64,000 bases of DNA from Bacteroides ndongoniae (GTDB lineage: Bacteria; Bacteroidota; Bacteroidia; Bacteroidales; Bacteroidaceae), in the NCBI RefSeq assembly GCF_900108345.1, contig NZ_FNVV01000013.1:656944-720943 (forward strand), written 5' to 3'. The position numbers and the translations under genes were made by a program. The notes under the pieces were generated by a model. It ran no database searches, had not been told where the DNA came from, and was given only the letters and a program-made list of their open reading frames with translations. Below are positions 35,379-44,200 of this stretch, piece by piece. Each line of letters starts with the position of its first letter. Within the stretch, counting starts at the first letter, position 1.

Positions 35379-36239
35379 TTAAAGACTAAAAGTGACATAT
35401 ACGGCAGACTGTACCCGTACAGGCTGTCCGTCTTTGATTCCGGGTGTCCATTCCTTTAAGGACTTGACCACTCTTACGGCTTCGGTATTGAGATTGGCAT
35501 GAACCTTTTTCACAGCCGTAACATCAGATACCGAACCGTCTTTCTCCACTATAAAGGAAACAAGCACGTCGCCCTGAATCTTCTGCTGTTTGCAGATCAT
35601 GGGATAACGTATGCTTCGGGCAATATCCGCCAGCAATGCTTGGTTTCCACCGGGGTATTCCGGCTCCTTATCCACCTCGCTGCCTTTGTACACCTTATTG
35701 GGGCTTACCTTGGATTGTGCCGGTTCTCGTCTATCTTCCTTCGGAGTGGTTGGCATACCAAATCTTCTTTCGGGAGTATCTTTGTCTGTTTCTTTTTGCT
35801 CTTCCAGTTCCTGTTGTAATATTCTTTGCAACACTTCACTGGAGATAAGAAAACCGTTAAACTTGGAAGGAGCGTACCCGGAGAATGCCGATACCACTTC
35901 GAAACTGAATGTTTTTCCCTCCTCGATACGTGGGAAATAATAAGTGCCCGCTGTTTTTATCCGATTGCCCGGCATCAGGTAGAACAAGTCTATGGGCAAA
36001 CTGCGGCTTGTCTTCTGTGCCACTCCCTTTATCTGAAATTTATAGCCGCCATTGGCGCGTCCCGTACAAGTAACGCTGGTAACATGCCAATAACGATCCA
36101 CTCCGGCATCGCATTTGAACGGCACATTTACCGGATAACTCTTGGGAGGAATGGAAAAACTTGTTTGCGCAAAAGTCGCATGACTCATGAAAAATACCCC
36201 TAAGACAATGAGGCATAGTAAAATAGATAATCGCTTCAT
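35379..36239 (-). CDS. Exported protein with TonB-type C-terminal domain
   Basis: 286 residues with a signal peptide ending at TFAQ (about residue 25). An N-terminal beta domain is followed by a charged linker (about 145-185), then a TonB C-terminal domain (KEPEYPGGNQALLADIARSI, GDVLVSFIVEKDGSVSDVTA, EAVRVVKSLKEWTPG). It lacks the usual N-terminal TonB anchor, so it is a secreted/periplasmic TonB-domain protein rather than a classical TonB. Confidence 0.8.
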   Translation of the reverse strand: MKRLSILLCLIVLGVFFMSHATFAQTSFSIPPKSYPVNVPFKCDAGVDRYWHVTSVTCTGRANGGYKFQIKGVAQKTSRSLPIDLFYLMPGNRIKTAGTYYFPRIEEGKTFSFEVVSAFSGYAPSKFNGFLISSEVLQRILQQELEEQKETDKDTPERRFGMPTTPKEDRREPAQSKVSPNKVYKGSEVDKEPEYPGGNQALLADIARSIRYPMICKQQKIQGDVLVSFIVEKDGSVSDVTAVKKVHANLNTEAVRVVKSLKEWTPGIKDGQPVRVQSAVYVTFSL

Positions 36240-36269
36240 ACGTATATCGTTTTATAGTTTTTAGATTCA

Positions 36270-36698
36270 TCAGAGTTTAAACGTGATAGGCAGAGTGTAT
36301 TCCACATTTACCGGTTTGCCATCCTGTGTACCGGGAATCCAACGAGGCATGGACTTCACTACGCGGACAGCTTCCTTATCCAAATAAGGATCTACAGACT
36401 TGGTAACACGAATATTTGAGATAGAGCCATCGCTCTTGACTGTAAATTTCACCAACACTTTGCCTTGTATTTTCTGTTCCTTGCAAACTGTCGGATACTT
36501 TAGATTCTTTGATAAAAATTGTACCAATGCGGTGATACCACCGGGAAATTCCGGAGACACCTCTCTCTTGTTCTGGGAAACTTTTGCCATCGAAGGCAAA
36601 TCATTGATAGTTCTTGCCTCATTTGCAGCCTGTGTATCCAAACAATTGCCAATCAGCAGTGCGGATAGTAAACTGCTCAAAATAATTTGTTTTTTCAT
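36270..36698 (-). CDS. Short exported TonB C-terminal-domain protein
   Basis: 142 residues. Signal peptide (about 1-25, ending TQAA), then a single TonB C-terminal domain (EFPGGITALVQFLSKNLKYP, GKVLVKFTVKSDGSISNIRV, PRWIPGTQDGKPV). It is a paralogue of the C-terminal part of the 35379 protein, 30 bases away, so the pair arose by duplication. Confidence 0.8.
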   Translation of the reverse strand: MKKQIILSSLLSALLIGNCLDTQAANEARTINDLPSMAKVSQNKREVSPEFPGGITALVQFLSKNLKYPTVCKEQKIQGKVLVKFTVKSDGSISNIRVTKSVDPYLDKEAVRVVKSMPRWIPGTQDGKPVNVEYTLPITFKL

Positions 36699-36739
36699 AC
36701 AGTTTTATTGTTTAATTATCAATACGTTACATTATTCAT

Positions 36740-37573
36740 TTATTTGCGATAAAATCCGGAACTGTCGCGTCCCCATTTGCCGCCAAATTGGTCGGTATAA
36801 TCACACTCGCTATAGGGAGAATCTTGTGTAAGATGATATAATGTTCCAGAATCAGTAAAACTTGCTGTTTTCAAACCACTTGAACTGCTTGATGATGAAC
36901 CGCTCCAAGACTCCGTCGCTCCCTTATGCAAGTCTTTAAAACCGAGAATACCCATAATAAGACCTATCCCGTTGCCTATACTGAATCCCCATTGGGCCAT
37001 ATCCCACATGGTACCAGAGTCTATCCAACCCAGCCAATCAAGAATAAAACCTACTGCCAATCCAATCGCTCCAACAATCAAACCTACAACCAGCATCAAT
37101 GCGAAGAATTGTAACACAATCTTGATAATGTAGATGGCTATGCCTAAAAACAGTATCCACTTTATCGCTGTGAACCAAGCCGATTCTCCTTCGGAATCAA
37201 ACAACCAAGAGGTTAAGTCCCATGACTCTTCTTTGGTGGAAGTACCCGCTTCGTCTGTTTCTGTTACGGCTTCCAGATACGATGCGCTGACATAACCCTG
37301 CCAGCCATTATAATTGATATTAGCCCATCCGTTTTCTATAGATACAACATCAATCACGTTATCCTTAGACAATTGTCCTAATAGTTTTCCGTTTTTATTG
37401 GCTGAAGCTCGTACATTAAGACCGTTGGGAGCGGTCACTCGATAATGATCTGCAAAAGATTGCGTACATAGGGAAAAATTAAGGATTAGAAACAAAACCC
37501 ATTTAACAATGTTTCTGCTAACGAACATATTCTTCAGCATACAAATACTTTGCTGGCTATATCTGTTCATCAT
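36740..37573 (-). CDS. Membrane protein with an N-terminal SH3 domain, first gene of the cargo operon
   Basis: Up to 277 residues; starts at 37541 or 37529 would give a more usual signal sequence (MFVSRNIVKWVLFLILNFSL). After the signal there is a bacterial SH3 domain (about 44-102: YRVTAPNGLNVRASANKNG, GWQGYVSASYLEAV), then three or four membrane helices (about 130-210) and a serine-rich cytoplasmic or surface tail. The structured leader at 37581-37770 lies immediately upstream. Confidence 0.68.
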   Translation of the reverse strand: MMNRYSQQSICMLKNMFVSRNIVKWVLFLILNFSLCTQSFADHYRVTAPNGLNVRASANKNGKLLGQLSKDNVIDVVSIENGWANINYNGWQGYVSASYLEAVTETDEAGTSTKEESWDLTSWLFDSEGESAWFTAIKWILFLGIAIYIIKIVLQFFALMLVVGLIVGAIGLAVGFILDWLGWIDSGTMWDMAQWGFSIGNGIGLIMGILGFKDLHKGATESWSGSSSSSSSGLKTASFTDSGTLYHLTQDSPYSECDYTDQFGGKWGRDSSGFYRK

Positions 37574-37580
37574 AAATTAA

Positions 37581-37770
37581 GACTCTTGCAGTCCCGTAGA
37601 GTCTGCTTGATTAAACCACGAAGCGTGGAACTGCAAATGCCACGTTCTAAGTCGGAGGTCGTAGGAATAACCTTTATTCAGAGTATGGTAATAGCAGCCC
37701 ACGCTATAGCGTGAGAAACCAATTACGCTTTTCTCTCTGAATAGTCTTGAATTTCCTACGTTCCCGACTT
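37581..37770. ncRNA. Highly structured leader region upstream of the cargo operon
   Basis: Nested pairing is visible: AAGTCGG (37649-37655)/CCGACTT (37764-37770), CGTAGGAA (37660-37667)/TTCCTACG (37753-37760), ATTCAGAG (37676-37683)/CTCTGAAT (37735-37742), and a central palindrome CACGCTATAGCGTG (37700-37713). Two smaller hairpins lie closer to the gene: CCACG/CGTGG (37616-37628) and GACTC/GAGTC (37581-37603). It could be a cis-regulatory RNA or a small dispersed repeat. 37771-38057 holds nothing I recognise. Confidence 0.6.
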
Positions 37771-38057
37771 CGAGATAAGCATAACGCTTCTTTCTTTTCT
37801 AATATGTCTTGGAAAGAGTTTCCTCAATCCGGCACAAAGGTAGTGAAATTTCATGAAACAGGACCTTATATACCGTGATTTTCTTAAAGTTAGGAGTGGA
37901 TTTTAAGTCTATTGTGCTAAAACCAATATTAAATAAACTGCAAGAAAGACAAATCTATTAAATAATGGGCTAACATTTTCTGAAAAACTCTGTAAGGATA
38001 GAAAAAATGTTTGAGATGTATGAACTCTTAAGAAAGGACGAAACTAAAAAACAAAAA

Positions 38058-38140
38058 TATAGTATCTACTAATTTTAACAAGAATAGGTTTACTAATTTC
38101 CTATTTTACTATGATTAGTAAATACTATATTTAGTATCTG
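38058..38140. repeat. Second cluster of TACTAA/TTAGTA sites, upstream end of the cargo block
   Basis: Repeated ATAGTATCTACTAA, TTTACTAA, GATTAGTAAATACTA and TTTAGTATCTG motifs resemble the parA-proximal cluster at 31036-31138. Together they bracket the cargo operon. Confidence 0.65.
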
Positions 38141-38166
38141 CTTATTTTCAGATAGTTGTTATCTTA

Positions 38167-38580
38167 TCAGAAGGGCAAATCCTCCTTTTCGTCCTGCGGG
38201 AAATCGGCGGGAGGAACGGGTGCGCTGTCTGCACCGTTTACATCGTTGTCCGCTCCGGCTGCCGCACCCTCGCGTTTTCCGGTATTGATAAAGGCAATGC
38301 TTTCTGCCGTGATGGAGAGCTGTATTTGGCTCTCGCCATTCTTGTCTTTCCACAGGGAAGATGACAGCGTACCGTCAACGAGTATGAGTCTTCCTTTCGT
38401 CAGATATTCGGACAAATGGATATGGTTGTCCTTGTTGCTACGTACCCTTATCCAAGTGGTAGTGTTTTGTCCTCTTGAATAATCGTCAACGGCTATGTCC
38501 ATAGCCATGAATGAGCCGTGTACTCCTGAAATAACCTGGCAATCTTTGCCGATGCGTCCGATAGTGTGAACATGTAACAT
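38167..38580 (-). CDS. ssb: Single-stranded DNA-binding protein
   Basis: 137 residues. N-terminal OB fold (VHTIGRIGKDCQVISG, MDIAVDDYSRGQNTTTWIRV, GRLILVDGTLSSSLWKDKNG) and a proline/alanine linker ending in the acidic tip DEKEDLPF, the partner-binding tail of bacterial SSBs. It is plasmid/ICE-encoded and behind leader D. Leading-region SSBs protect incoming single-stranded DNA and help evade SOS. Confidence 0.93.
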   Translation of the reverse strand: MLHVHTIGRIGKDCQVISGVHGSFMAMDIAVDDYSRGQNTTTWIRVRSNKDNHIHLSEYLTKGRLILVDGTLSSSLWKDKNGESQIQLSITAESIAFINTGKREGAAAGADNDVNGADSAPVPPADFPQDEKEDLPF

Positions 38581-38634
38581 AATAGAAAATTGTTTGTGGC
38601 AAGGTGGTTGGTCCTGCCGTTACCTAACTGTTTA

Positions 38635-38820
38635 TTTTTTCCCTTCTTTCGGTTCCTTTCTCTGCCTGAACCGTTCCGGGATTTTATAGATGCGGTACAT
38701 GGCTGCCGGTAGAGCTTTATGCGACGGCTTTTCTTGCCAATTACTCTTCGTAGAAGGAAGAATTTGCAAGAAATGCACTTCAAGCCGCCGGATCAAGCGC
38801 GGCAGCCGACCTTTGCATCT
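38635..38820 (-). promoter_or_regulatory. Repeated leader element, copy D (upstream of ssb)
   Basis: Stem TTTCTTGC (38730-38737) / GCAAGAAA (38766-38773), apical CTTC/GAAG around GTA. A second pair GCCGC/GCGGC follows the hairpin. Outward GACCTTTGCAT at 38808-38818. No TAnnTTTG toward ssb in the leader or in the tail to 38950. Confidence 0.88.
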
Positions 38821-38966
38821 GAAAAACCGGACGGCGATGGCAGAGAGGAGACCGTAGAGGTTATATCTATAACTGATATAAAGGGAAGAGGGCTTCGCCA
38901 AAGTATAAGAGCAGAGGGAAAGAGAGAGGTATAAAAGGAAGCCGCCAACGGAGTTGCGGTATTTAT

Positions 38967-39020
38967 AAACGGATATCGTGCCCTCCGCCAATGGTGTTGC
39001 CATAGGCACGATTCCCGTTT
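38967..39020 (-). terminator. Hairpin at the end of the 39048 module
   Basis: AAACGG+ATCGTGCC (38967-38982) pairs with GGCACGAT+CCGTTT (39005-39020). The minus-strand tail after it, ATAAATACC, is only weakly T-rich. Confidence 0.6.
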
Positions 39021-39047
39021 ATAGCCTATTTTGACCGGGCCGGTATC

Positions 39048-39494
39048 TCAAAGAGAGGAAGGCAGCAAATCCCCCATCCTCTGTTCCGGCATAGTGCAAA
39101 ATCCCCGAACGATAGTAGCTCCGTTTACACCCTCAAGTCTGGCGAACATTTGCAACGCGTCAAATCCACAGTCGAACTGTTCCATGCTGACAGCGGGGGC
39201 AAAATGAACAATACCGTGGGGATAGCTCTTCGAGACACCTATCCACCCACGCAAATAATCATCGAAGCGTCCTTCTGCTTTTGAGGCGTAGAACTCTTGC
39301 GAATGGGAGCTGCAAATACTTTTGCCGTACATTTCATCTCCTAAAATCAAAGTGCCTGTTTGCGGGTTATACATAAAACGCCGATTGGTTATCTGAAGAA
39401 TATCTATGATTTCCCGTTTGACGTCGATAACCATCAGGATTTTTTCAACCTGCCGTTTTGTGCGTTTGCCTGTTTTACAGTTTTTCTTGTCCAT
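39048..39494 (-). CDS. Accessory protein of unknown function
   Basis: 148 residues; an internal start at residue 21 (MVIDVKREIIDILQ) is possible. Basic N-terminus, then mixed alpha/beta: NPQTGTLILGDEMYGKSICS, FDDYLRGWIGVSKSYPHGIV. Only gene of the module behind leader E. No family recognised. Confidence 0.6.
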   Translation of the reverse strand: MDKKNCKTGKRTKRQVEKILMVIDVKREIIDILQITNRRFMYNPQTGTLILGDEMYGKSICSSHSQEFYASKAEGRFDDYLRGWIGVSKSYPHGIVHFAPAVSMEQFDCGFDALQMFARLEGVNGATIVRGFCTMPEQRMGDLLPSSL

Positions 39495-39524
39495 CTCTTG
39501 TCTTTTATGTGAAACATCTGTTTT

Positions 39525-39710
39525 TTACCCTTTTTTCGGTTCTTTTCTCTGCTTGAACCGTTCCGGGATTTTACAGATGCGGTACACGACTGCCGGCAGG
39601 GCTTCATACAGCGGTTTTCCCGGCCAATTACTCTTTCGCAGAAAGGAAGAATTTGCAGGGAATGCACTTCAAGCCGCCGGATCAAGCGCGGCAGCCGACC
39701 TTTGCAGTTG
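39525..39710 (-). promoter_or_regulatory. Repeated leader element, copy E
   Basis: Stem TTCCCGGC (39617-39624) / GCAGGGAA (39655-39662): carries the C-G change seen in copy C plus a second compensating T-A to C-G change, with one mismatch. Apical CTTTC/GAAAG as in copy C. Outward GACCTTTGCA at 39697-39706. Confidence 0.85.
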
Positions 39711-40240
39711 GAAAATCGGACGGCAACGGCAGAGAAGAGACGGGAACGGTCCGGAAAGTATGACGGTAAAAGGGGGTACGGCCTTGCCGGATATAAATGC
39801 AGGAGAAAATGAAGTAGAAAAGAGTGCGGCTTGGGCGGGTCAGGCAATGGTCTGCCGGGGCAAACATGAAAGGGATTCTCCTTATCCGTCCCACGCCTGA
39901 ATTTCGACCGAGCGGAATGAAAGCGCGGGGCGGATAAGAAGTATCGCCGTTTGCCCTTGACGTGGCAGGTCACAAGGGAAAGATACGGAACAGAGGCGGA
40001 AAGTCCGAAACCAGCGGCATAAAGACCGGTCGGGCTGTGGAATACCGTGTTGTTTCGACAGGTCGAAGCTCCGGCATGGAACGGCACGATCCGGGCTGCC
40101 GCCGGTTTTGAACGGGCCTCCCGTACCTTTCCCTGACGACTTGTTACGGCACAGACTTTCCACTGGTTCACGGGTTGGGAAAGCCGGTATATAATGGGGA
40201 AACAGCCTGAAGGTAAAAAAGGAGGAAGCCTCGTTTTGAA
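39711..40240. other. GC-rich stretch of about 500 bp with no convincing gene
   Basis: Open frames here are antisense-like or run through leader E and show no protein character. A few TAnAAAAGG motifs lie near 39766, 39790, 39810, 40190 and 40215. I see no RNA gene or repeat that explains the rest. Confidence 0.5.
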
Positions 40241-40247
40241 AAAATGA

Positions 40248-40267
40248 CCGCCGCAGCTATGGCGGCG
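40248..40267 (-). terminator. Terminator of the 40309 module
   Basis: CGCCGC (40249-40254) pairs with GCGGCG (40262-40267). On the minus strand the stem is followed by GTCATTTTTTC. Confidence 0.75.
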
Positions 40268-40308
40268 ATCCGTCATCATTGGCATGTGATGAGCAGGTTA
40301 CATTTTGG

Positions 40309-40707
40309 TTATTCGTCTTCGTAGTATGGTATGCCATGCCTTACCACTGTCTTTTCCATTTCTTCCCACCAGACTTCACTATGGCGGTCGTCGTCAAAAT
40401 CTATGGATTCATTGTCACCGAGCCGCAGCCTGTCGCGTGTCTCCATTTCCGTTTCAAACACGATCTGTTCCATCTGTTCGTCCGTAACATGACAGGTGTC
40501 GAATGGTTCCGGCAAGGATTCCAGTTCCCGGCGGGAGAGTTCGGATTTGCCGCAAACGAAAACCTTGTCGTAGAAAGCGTCCTCTTTCGGCGGCAGTTCG
40601 GGGTCTTGTTCCGGCAGCATGTCCGGACAATCTGAATCGTACAGGTGGTTCTCGCCGCGTTCCTGCGTCTGCCGGTTGTTTTCAAGCTCATACATTGTAA
40701 GTTTCAT
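40309..40707 (-). CDS. Acidic accessory protein of unknown function
   Basis: 132 residues, strongly acidic throughout (EQDPELPPKEDAFYDK, NESIDFDDDRHSEVWWEEME). Highly acidic small proteins in mobile-element accessory regions are sometimes DNA mimics (for example ArdA-type), but there is no sequence match I recognise. Only gene of its module, behind divergent leader F. Confidence 0.6.
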   Translation of the reverse strand: MKLTMYELENNRQTQERGENHLYDSDCPDMLPEQDPELPPKEDAFYDKVFVCGKSELSRRELESLPEPFDTCHVTDEQMEQIVFETEMETRDRLRLGDNESIDFDDDRHSEVWWEEMEKTVVRHGIPYYEDE

Positions 40708-40802
40708 TTTTTGAATTATTTTTATGGGTTATACAAGTTATTTATTCACGTGGGCGTATCTTTTGTAATTTCTTTCCATGTTTCAATTTGTTTTTAAGTT
40801 TT

Positions 40803-40995
40803 TATTTCCCTCGGTTCGAACGATTACAGGGAGGGAAGTCCGATGCTTTTTTCTGCCTCGTCTTTGCATCATAGGATTTGCGGCAAGGATTCCATGAAAA
40901 ATACGCTTGGAATGAAATGAGAAGGAAGATTTTTCATCAGGAAAATCGAAGATGGGCCTTGCGGCAAAGTTTTGAGATGCAATCAACTTTGCGGG
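40803..40995 (-). promoter_or_regulatory. Repeated leader element, divergent copy F
   Basis: Upstream of 40707. Stem sequence replaced but pairing kept: ATGAAAAAT (40894-40902) / ATTTTTCAT (40929-40937). Apical ACGCTT and GAGAAGGAAGA are shared with copies A-E. Outward CAACTTTGCGG near 40984. Confidence 0.72.
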
Positions 40996-41163
40996 AAAAA
41001 AGTGTCGGGCTTTGCGGTCGTCGGTCCGTGATGGTAACTCAATCTACAAGAGGTGGAAGCAGAAGTCTGCTTATAAAAAGGAGTATGATATAAAAGGAGT
41101 CATCGGAGGTACAAGGGGCAGATTCCGCTACAACCGGGTATGGCCGTCGGCAGACCGTAAGGT

Positions 41164-41208
41164 GAAAAAAATCCCCCTGCCCAGTCATTGTGAACTGAAC
41201 AGAGGGAA
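41164..41208 (-). terminator. Terminator of the methylase/helicase gene
   Basis: On the minus strand CCCT...CAGT pairs with ACTG...GGGG (arms within 41174-41206), followed by ATTTTTTTC. Confidence 0.65.
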
Positions 41209-41231
41209 AAGGTTAAATTTATGAATTACGG

Positions 41232-44200
41232 TCAGGCCGCTTTGTCGCCGGCCTCGTGTCCGGAAAGGACTGGCTGCGTGCGTTCCGCCTCTTTCATGCT
41301 TTCGTCAATCCGGTGCTGTAAAGCGTTGCACTCCTGTTTGAGCCTTGCCAACTCGTCCGCCTTGCTCCACTTACGGGCTATGATTGTCTCTAAGGTAGGT
41401 ATCTCGCTCTCCAGCTTGGCTATCTTCTGCCGTTGTTCCTCAATCATGCCGGGCAGCTTTTCAAGGGCGGCTTGCGGGTATCGGGAGGATTCCACGAAGC
41501 CCAGAGGCAATGCTCCCGATATGCCGCAACGGTATTTCAGCCCGCTTACACCCTCGACGAGGAACGTGTTGCGGTAGAATGTACCGCCCTTGTCATATTC
41601 ACTGTACACCGACAGGTTCAATCCGGCATACGTGCCTATCGTGCTGATTGCCCCGTTGCGGTAGGTTTTGGAAATGCGGTGCAGTTCCCGTCCGGTCTCT
41701 TCCGCCGTAGCTTGTGCGAGGTTCAACAACCGGGTCGTCCGGTCTCCGGTGTAAGAGGTGATATACTCCCAGTCCTGTGTCATGCGTTCTGCCGCACTCT
41801 CGGCCTTTATCATATCTTCCTGATTGGCGGCTATCTTGCGTTCGGCCCTGATGCGGTCTTTCTTGAAAATGGCCTGTTCCTTTTCGAGCTGCATAATCTT
41901 GTTGTCGAGTTTTGTTTTCTCCAACAGGTCGGTATTTCCCGACAAGAGAGCCACGAACTCGGCGAAGTTCATGCCGTTGTCCTCGTCCATAGCGTCCTCG
42001 TCGATACGGCGCACGGCAATCGTGCCGTTGTTGATTTGGTTAATGAACATCTGCTTGTTCTTCAACAGGTTAAACTTGTAAGCGTCGAGTGTCTTTTCAG
42101 TGCCATAAATCACCACGTCCACAGTGTTGTTTCCCCAGAGCTTGACGGTGTTGCCCTTGCGTACCGCCCTGCCGTTGCGCTGTTCCATGTCAGCGGGGCG
42201 CCAAGGTATCTCCAGATGATGCACCGCCACGGCCCTTTCCTGTGCGTTCACTCCCGTTCCCAACATCGAGGTAGAGCCGAACAACACCCGTACCCTGCCA
42301 CTGTTCATGTCCGCAAAGAGTTTCTTTCTCGCCCGTTCGGTCTTGGCGCACTGGATAAACTGGATTTCATCGGCAGGAATCCCCATAGCCACCAGTTTGT
42401 CCTTGATGTCGCTGTAGATGTTCCACTCGTTCGGCTTGTAGGTGGAAAGGTCGCTGAAGACGAACTGTGTACCCCGGTTGGCGGTCGAACGCACGTAGTA
42501 GTCGTAGATTGTCCGTGCGCAGATAGAAGCCTTGTTGTTCCCGTCGTCGCCGAACTTGTCGCCCAACAAGCGCATATCGAGGGACATCTTGCGTGCCACG
42601 TTGGTAGCGACAAGCATTTTTGCCTTGTCGAGATTGTCCGGTTGCGGAATATCCAACCCCAAATCTTCCCATTGTCCGCTGTGTGCAAAGGCGACGAGCC
42701 GCCCGATCATTTCCTCTTGTTGGATAGTGGGCGCACTGGAAAGGAAACGCACGTTTTTGTCCGGCACGTCGAGGTTTATCATGTCGGCGGTACGATAGTC
42801 GGTAATCTCCCGCAGGAACATCGCCAGTTCCGGCACTTTGATATAAGTACGGAAACGCTCTTTGCGCTTTATCGTACCCGTTACGTTCAGCTCGTAATCA
42901 GCGGTCTTTTTCGTGAAGATAGCCGCCCAAGCGTCGAAACAGCTTACTTGTTGCCGTTTGAGTTCCCTCGGACGCAGGTATTTGAACATCACGTACAGTT
43001 CGGTCAGCGCATTTACGACCACCGTACCGGAAAGGAACGTAGCCCCCAAGTCCTTTCCCGTGCGGCGTTGAATGTCCCGAATGGCAAACAAAAGGTTCAT
43101 CGCCCTTTGCGAGCCTTGTGCGTTGCCGATACCCGCTACTCTCGTGTGGCGTGTCTGGAACATCAGATTTTTATAGCAGTGGCATTCGTCCACAAATATG
43201 TGGTCTATGCCCATCAAGCGGAAATCGACGGTATCGTCTTTCCGGCGGTCTATCTTCATCTGCAGTTCGGCGAGCTTGGCTTTAAGGTTCTGTTTCCGGG
43301 TTTCCAGTCCTTTCTGCATTCTGCCGCTCCGGTAGCGCATGGTGGACTGTTCCAACACTTCGAGGCTGCGCTCCACGTCGGCCAGTTCTTCCGAGAATAT
43401 GTCGTACATGGTTTCTTCGGACTGCGGAATCTTGCTGAACTGGTCGTGTGTCAAGATAATACAATCCCAGTTATTGTTCTTGATCTTTGAAAATACCTCT
43501 TTGCGGTTGGCAGGGGTGAAATCTTCCTTGCCCGGATAGAGCACCTTGGCTGCGGGATATGCCTTGCGGAACGTGTCGGCAATCTCGTGCACGTTGGCTT
43601 TCAGTCCGATAATGAGAGGCTTCTGAACCATTCCGAGACGTTTCAACTCATAAGCGGCCACGCACATAATCATCGTCTTGCCCGTGCCGACCTCGTGCCA
43701 ACAGATACCGCCGCCGTTCTGCTTTATCATCCAAATGGCGTCCTTTTGCGACGGATAGAGGCTGTCGTAGGAGAACTGCTCGAAAGAGAGGCCGGGGAAT
43801 GTCTGCGCCGAGCCGTCGTAGTGCGGACGCACGTAACAGTTGAAACGCTCGTTGTATGTCCTTACCAGTTCGTCCCGGACTTCCAAAGGCTCGTTGTCGA
43901 GCCACTGGTTGAAACGTTCTCTGATTTCCTGTATCTTGGCGGCGGCTTCCTGTATGGCTTCCTCGTCCGGTACTCGTACCTTGCTGCCATCCCGGTATTC
44001 CTCTCTCGTTATTTCGGGAACGGTATCGTGCAGGGCGTGTACAAACAAGTCCTCGCCGTTGTAGCTGCGCACGGAATAGGTATTGTATGCCACAGGCGAA
44101 TATCCCTGCAGCCGAATCAAGTAAGTGTCGTTCACGTCGAAATACATCACGTTCGCACCCACTCCGAAGAGTTCGGAAGCAAAATCGGCGTACAGTTTCG

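Noticed and set aside
37581-37770. Retron or group II intron domain
   Set aside because: No reverse transcriptase gene nearby and no intron domain V-like hairpin recognised; left as an unnamed structured region.
39434-40285. Open frame of 283 residues on the minus strand
   Set aside because: It runs through leader E and the next gene's start; composition is arginine/proline/serine-rich without domain character.
41433-43490. Open frame of 685 residues on the plus strand
   Set aside because: Exact antisense of the methylase/helicase gene; long open complementary frames are common at this GC content.
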